A stretch of 33,733 bases of DNA from positions 1 to 33,733 of the forward strand of contig JAEZFW010000079.1 of the NCBI GenBank assembly GCA_023417315.1. Reading direction: 5' to 3'. Positions 31,122 through 33,733 of the stretch are shown piece after piece; position 1 is the first letter of the stretch; each line of letters starts with the position of its first letter. The notes under the pieces are model-generated. The model was given only the letters and a program-made list of their open reading frames with translations, was not told where the DNA came from and ran no database searches. A program made the position numbers and the translations under genes. This stretch comes from Pseudomonadota bacterium (GTDB lineage Bacteria > Pseudomonadota > Gammaproteobacteria > Steroidobacterales > Steroidobacteraceae).

Positions 31122-31871
31122 ATGAAGAACGCTCCCCACACGAGGCGTCCGAATCCCATCGCGGATGACGGCGATGAGTTTCATTTCTGCAGCACCTGCG
31201 CATTCTCCGCCGCATGTCTATCGAGCGGCTATGGGAAGGCCGAGCTGCGCGAGCTGCACGTGCTCGTCGAGCACACTGGTCCGTTCAAGGAAGGCGAGCA
31301 CATCTTCCGCGAAGGCGATGAGTTCAACGCAATCGCCGCGGTGCGCGGCGGAACCGTCAAGACGTATGTGAACGACGCGGAAGGACGCGAGCAGGTCCAA
31401 GGATTCTTTCTTCCAGGCGAGGTGATCGGGCTCAGCGCGATCTCCCAAGGACGCTATCCCTGCAATGCCGTTGCACTCGACACCGTGATCTTGTGCAACT
31501 TCTCGTTTCCGACCATGGCCGCGCTCGCTGCGCGGATGCCCGGCCTGCAGGCGCAGCTCTTTCGCCTACTGAGCCAAGATATCGGCAAGGCTGCTCTACT
31601 TGCAGGCAACTACTCTGCGGATGAACGCATGGCTGCGTTCCTGATCTCGCTCTCGCGCCGCTACGCAGCCCGCGGCTTCTCGGCGAGCCGCTTTCAACTC
31701 ACGATGACCCGCACGGACATCGCGAACTACCTGCGGCTCGCCGCAGAAAGCGTGAGCCGCGTCTTCCGCCGCTTCCAAGATGAAAGCCTCATTCGCGTCG
31801 ACCGCCGCGACATCGAGCTCCTCGATCCAGCGCGCCTAACGGCGCTCGCGCAGAGCGTGTTGCGCGAATAG
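31122..31871 (+). CDS. fnr: FNR-type oxygen-sensing transcription regulator
   Basis: A 249-residue Crp/Fnr-family regulator. The oxygen-labile [4Fe-4S] ligands are C23, C26, C32 (CSTCAFSAAC) and C114 (YPCNA), matching E. coli FNR C20, C23, C29 and C122. A cyclic-nucleotide-like beta-roll (about 48-140) precedes the HTH, where TRTDIANYLRLAAESVSRVF has the E-S-x-S-R recognition pattern for TTGAT-N4-ATCAA sites. It activates anaerobic genes when O2 is absent. The boxes in front of hemN and norB in this window are likely targets. It follows hemN by 34 bp with a hairpin between. Confidence 0.96.
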   Translation: MKNAPHTRRPNPIADDGDEFHFCSTCAFSAACLSSGYGKAELRELHVLVEHTGPFKEGEHIFREGDEFNAIAAVRGGTVKTYVNDAEGREQVQGFFLPGEVIGLSAISQGRYPCNAVALDTVILCNFSFPTMAALAARMPGLQAQLFRLLSQDIGKAALLAGNYSADERMAAFLISLSRRYAARGFSASRFQLTMTRTDIANYLRLAAESVSRVFRRFQDESLIRVDRRDIELLDPARLTALAQSVLRE

Positions 31872-31900
31872 CGACGCGGCCCGCGGAAGGGCTGCGCCCC

Positions 31901-32098
31901 TCGCCGGGAAAGCTCCCGCTAGAAAGGCGACGTTCCTGTCGCCGAGAAAGCTGCCGCTAGACAGAAGGCTCTCTCGCCGGTCAATCGCGATTCGGACTAC
32001 GGGCACTCAAGTTCTATTTCTGTCTAGCGATAGCTATCTCGGCGAGGGACGCAGCCTTTCTAGCGGCAGCTTTCTCGGCGACAACGGCAGCCTTATTC
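31901..32098. repeat. Palindromic element with perfect 24-bp arms between fnr and norB
   Basis: Arms 31938-31961 and 32059-32082 are exact reverse complements over 24 bp (GTCGCCGAGAAAGCTGCCGC and on). Each arm has a second degenerate unit of GAAAGCTCCCGCTAGA type (about 31910-31925; about 32022-32045). CAGAAGG and TTCTG lie inside the arms. It fills the 312-bp gap apart from the FNR-like box and norB leader. Confidence 0.88.
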
Positions 32099-32115
32099 GT
32101 CCGCGAAGGGTGCGC

Positions 32116-32129
32116 TTGACCTACATCAG
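32116..32129. promoter_or_regulatory. FNR/DNR-like box upstream of norB
   Basis: TTGACCTACATCAG matches TTGAY-N4-RTCAA except at the last base (G for A). It ends 54 bp before the norB ATG, a distance consistent with activation from about -41.5. FNR from this window, or a DNR/NnrR-type NO sensor, could use it. Confidence 0.65.
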
Positions 32130-32183
32130 GGCACTCACCTTATCCGCGCCGCATCCTCTCGTGCGACATCTTGGGAGAGGTCC

Positions 32184-33733
32184 ATGAGTTCTAGTCGAAA
32201 ACTTTGGCTGGGTTTGGCTGCGCTGCTGCTCGCTTCATTTGCAGTGTTGTTGTGGGTGGGCGGCGAGATACATCGTGTGATGCCACCGGTTCCGTCCGCG
32301 GTCGTCACGACTGATGGCGAGACGATCTACACGCGTGCCGATATCGAGAAAGGCCGGCAGGTATGGCAATCGATCGGCGGTCATCAGCTCGGTTCGATCT
32401 GGGGGCACGGCAGTTACGTCGCGCCGGATTGGACGGCGGATTGGTTGCATCGCGAGGCGCTCGCGTGGCTGGAGATCGAAGCGCTCAAGAACACCGGCAA
32501 GTCGTACGGCGAGCTTGCGAAGCACGAGCAAGCAGGCTTTGCCGCGAGTCTCCAGCCGCAGATTCGCGAGAATACCTATCGTCGCGAGACCGACACGGTC
32601 ACGATCACACCCGATCGCGCGAAGGCGATGGCAGCGGTGGCGCAGCACTACACGAAGCTGTTCGGCAACGATCCTGAGCTACTCGAGCTTCGCAAAGCGT
32701 ATGCGATGAAGAACAACACGGTGCTCGAGGCAGACCACCGTGAAGCCCTGACCGCATTCGTCTGGTGGTCTGCGTGGTCGGCTGTCACTGAGCGACCTGG
32801 CAAAGACATCACCTATACGAACAACTGGCCGCACGATCCGCTCGTCGGCAACACGCCGCCGAGTCAGTTGTTGATGTGGACCGTGTTCAGCGTGCTGTTC
32901 TTGATCGCGGGCATCGCGCTGCTCGGCTGGCATCACGCGCGTCACAAGGAGGAGGCGCCGGCTGCGCTGCCTGCGAGCGATCCGCTCGCATTGATTCGCG
33001 TGACGCCTTCGATGCGCGCGACTGCCAAGTACTTCTGGCTCGTAATCGCGCTGCTCCTGGTTCAGATTCTGCTCGGTGCCATCACCGCGCACTACCAGGT
33101 CGAGGGCCAAGAAGCTTATGGGTTCGCGCTCTCGGAAGTGTTGCCCTACTCGCTCAGTCGCACGTGGCACACGCAACTCGCTGTGCTGTGGATCGCGACC
33201 GCCTGGCTTGGAATGGGCTTGTATATCGGACCGGCCATCTCCGGCCACGAGCCGAAATATCAACGCTTCGGCGTCAACTTCCTCTTCACGTGCTTGATCG
33301 TCATCGTCGTGGGCGCATTCGCCGGGCAATGGCTCGCCGTGATGCAGAAGCTCGGGCTCGACAAGAACTTCTGGTTCGGCCATCAAGGATGGGAGTTCGT
33401 CGATCTCGGCCGCTTCTGGCAGTGGTTCTTGTTCATCGGCCTCGGTCTGTGGCTGGTGCTCGTCGGTCGCGCATTGATGCCCGCGATCCGCAAAGGCGGT
33501 GAGTCGAAGTCCATCATCACGCTGCTGTTCCTATCGACGGTCTGCATAGGCCTCTTCTACGGTGCGGGCCTGATGTGGGGCGAGCACACGCATCTCTCGA
33601 TGGTCGAGTACTGGCGCTGGTGGGTCGTGCACCTGTGGGTCGAGGGCTTCTTCGAGGTGTTCGCGACCGTGATCATCGCGTTCCTGTTCGCGCGCCTCGG
33701 GCTCGTCCGCTACCACATCGCCGCGGTCGCGAC
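32184..33733 (+). CDS. norZ: Quinol-dependent nitric oxide reductase (3' truncated by window edge)
   Basis: The frame is open from the ATG at 32184 to the end of the window (516 codons); the family has about 760 residues. It reduces two NO to N2O using quinol electrons. The N-terminal helix (about 5-25) and the fused NorC-like periplasmic domain show GSIWGHGSYVAPDWTADWLH, typical of qNor, with no heme c motif CxxCH, so it is the quinol type. Helices begin near residue 230 with a heme ligand in RTWHTQLAVLW. HLWVEGFFEVFAT holds a conserved His and Glu near the non-heme iron. GGGAGAGG precedes the ATG. The C-terminal third, with further metal ligands, is outside the window. Confidence 0.95.
   Translation, partial: MSSSRKLWLGLAALLLASFAVLLWVGGEIHRVMPPVPSAVVTTDGETIYTRADIEKGRQVWQSIGGHQLGSIWGHGSYVAPDWTADWLHREALAWLEIEALKNTGKSYGELAKHEQAGFAASLQPQIRENTYRRETDTVTITPDRAKAMAAVAQHYTKLFGNDPELLELRKAYAMKNNTVLEADHREALTAFVWWSAWSAVTERPGKDITYTNNWPHDPLVGNTPPSQLLMWTVFSVLFLIAGIALLGWHHARHKEEAPAALPASDPLALIRVTPSMRATAKYFWLVIALLLVQILLGAITAHYQVEGQEAYGFALSEVLPYSLSRTWHTQLAVLWIATAWLGMGLYIGPAISGHEPKYQRFGVNFLFTCLIVIVVGAFAGQWLAVMQKLGLDKNFWFGHQGWEFVDLGRFWQWFLFIGLGLWLVLVGRALMPAIRKGGESKSIITLLFLSTVCIGLFYGAGLMWGEHTHLSMVEYWRWWVVHLWVEGFFEVFATVIIAFLFARLGLVRYHIAAVA

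Noticed and set aside
29849..31159. Long minus-strand frame opposite hemN
   Set aside because: It mirrors the codon use of hemN and shows no family motif.

Overview
The window is high-GC DNA from a facultatively anaerobic proteobacterium, most likely gamma- or betaproteobacterial. The evidence is a complete cbb3 oxidase operon, an oxygen-labile FNR, HemN, a quinol-type nitric oxide reductase and MotAB. I cannot assign a genus from the sequence alone. There are no rRNA or tRNA genes, no CRISPR array and no transposase.

Layout. (1) Positions 1-5189 hold a low-oxygen carbon module: the 3' part of phosphoketolase (+), converging on a minus-strand run of transaldolase, a universal stress protein (USP), and a fused acetate kinase/PduL-type phosphotransacylase. 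(2) Positions 5360-12715 (-) encode six subunits of a membrane complex like hydrogenase-4 (HyfB, C, E, F, G, I). The large subunit lacks all four cysteines that bind Ni-Fe, so this is an energy-converting hydrogenase-related (Ehr-type) complex and not a hydrogenase. A small ribbon-helix-helix regulator with a palindromic promoter/operator lies beside it. (3) Positions 13089-14678 (-) hold two tandem cytochromes c and a second USP. (4) Positions 14856-18288 hold motAB (+) and a beta-CASP metallo-beta-lactamase RNase (-). (5) Positions 18708-27729 (+) are ccoNOQP, a small two-helix membrane protein, ccoG, ccoI, ccoS and a SafE-like protein; no ccoH is visible. (6) Positions 28143-33733 hold a periplasmic OB-fold (BOF) protein (-), then rnk, hemN, fnr and the start of norB/norZ (+). 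FNR-type boxes precede hemN and norB.

How it fits together. Most of the window serves life at low oxygen. The cbb3 oxidase respires trace O2, NorZ reduces NO, HemN makes heme without O2, and FNR is the likely regulator. Phosphoketolase and transaldolase feed acetyl phosphate to the AckA-PduL fusion, which could yield ATP or acetyl-CoA.

The most unusual feature is a set of palindromic elements built from short degenerate tandem units (about 6-9 bp). Several have a core resembling GGCCAGAA...TTCTGRCC. The unit sequence differs from locus to locus while the architecture is kept. They occupy many gene junctions and enter reading frames, adding low-complexity tails to CcoP, CcoI and CcoS. I do not recognise a formal description of them.
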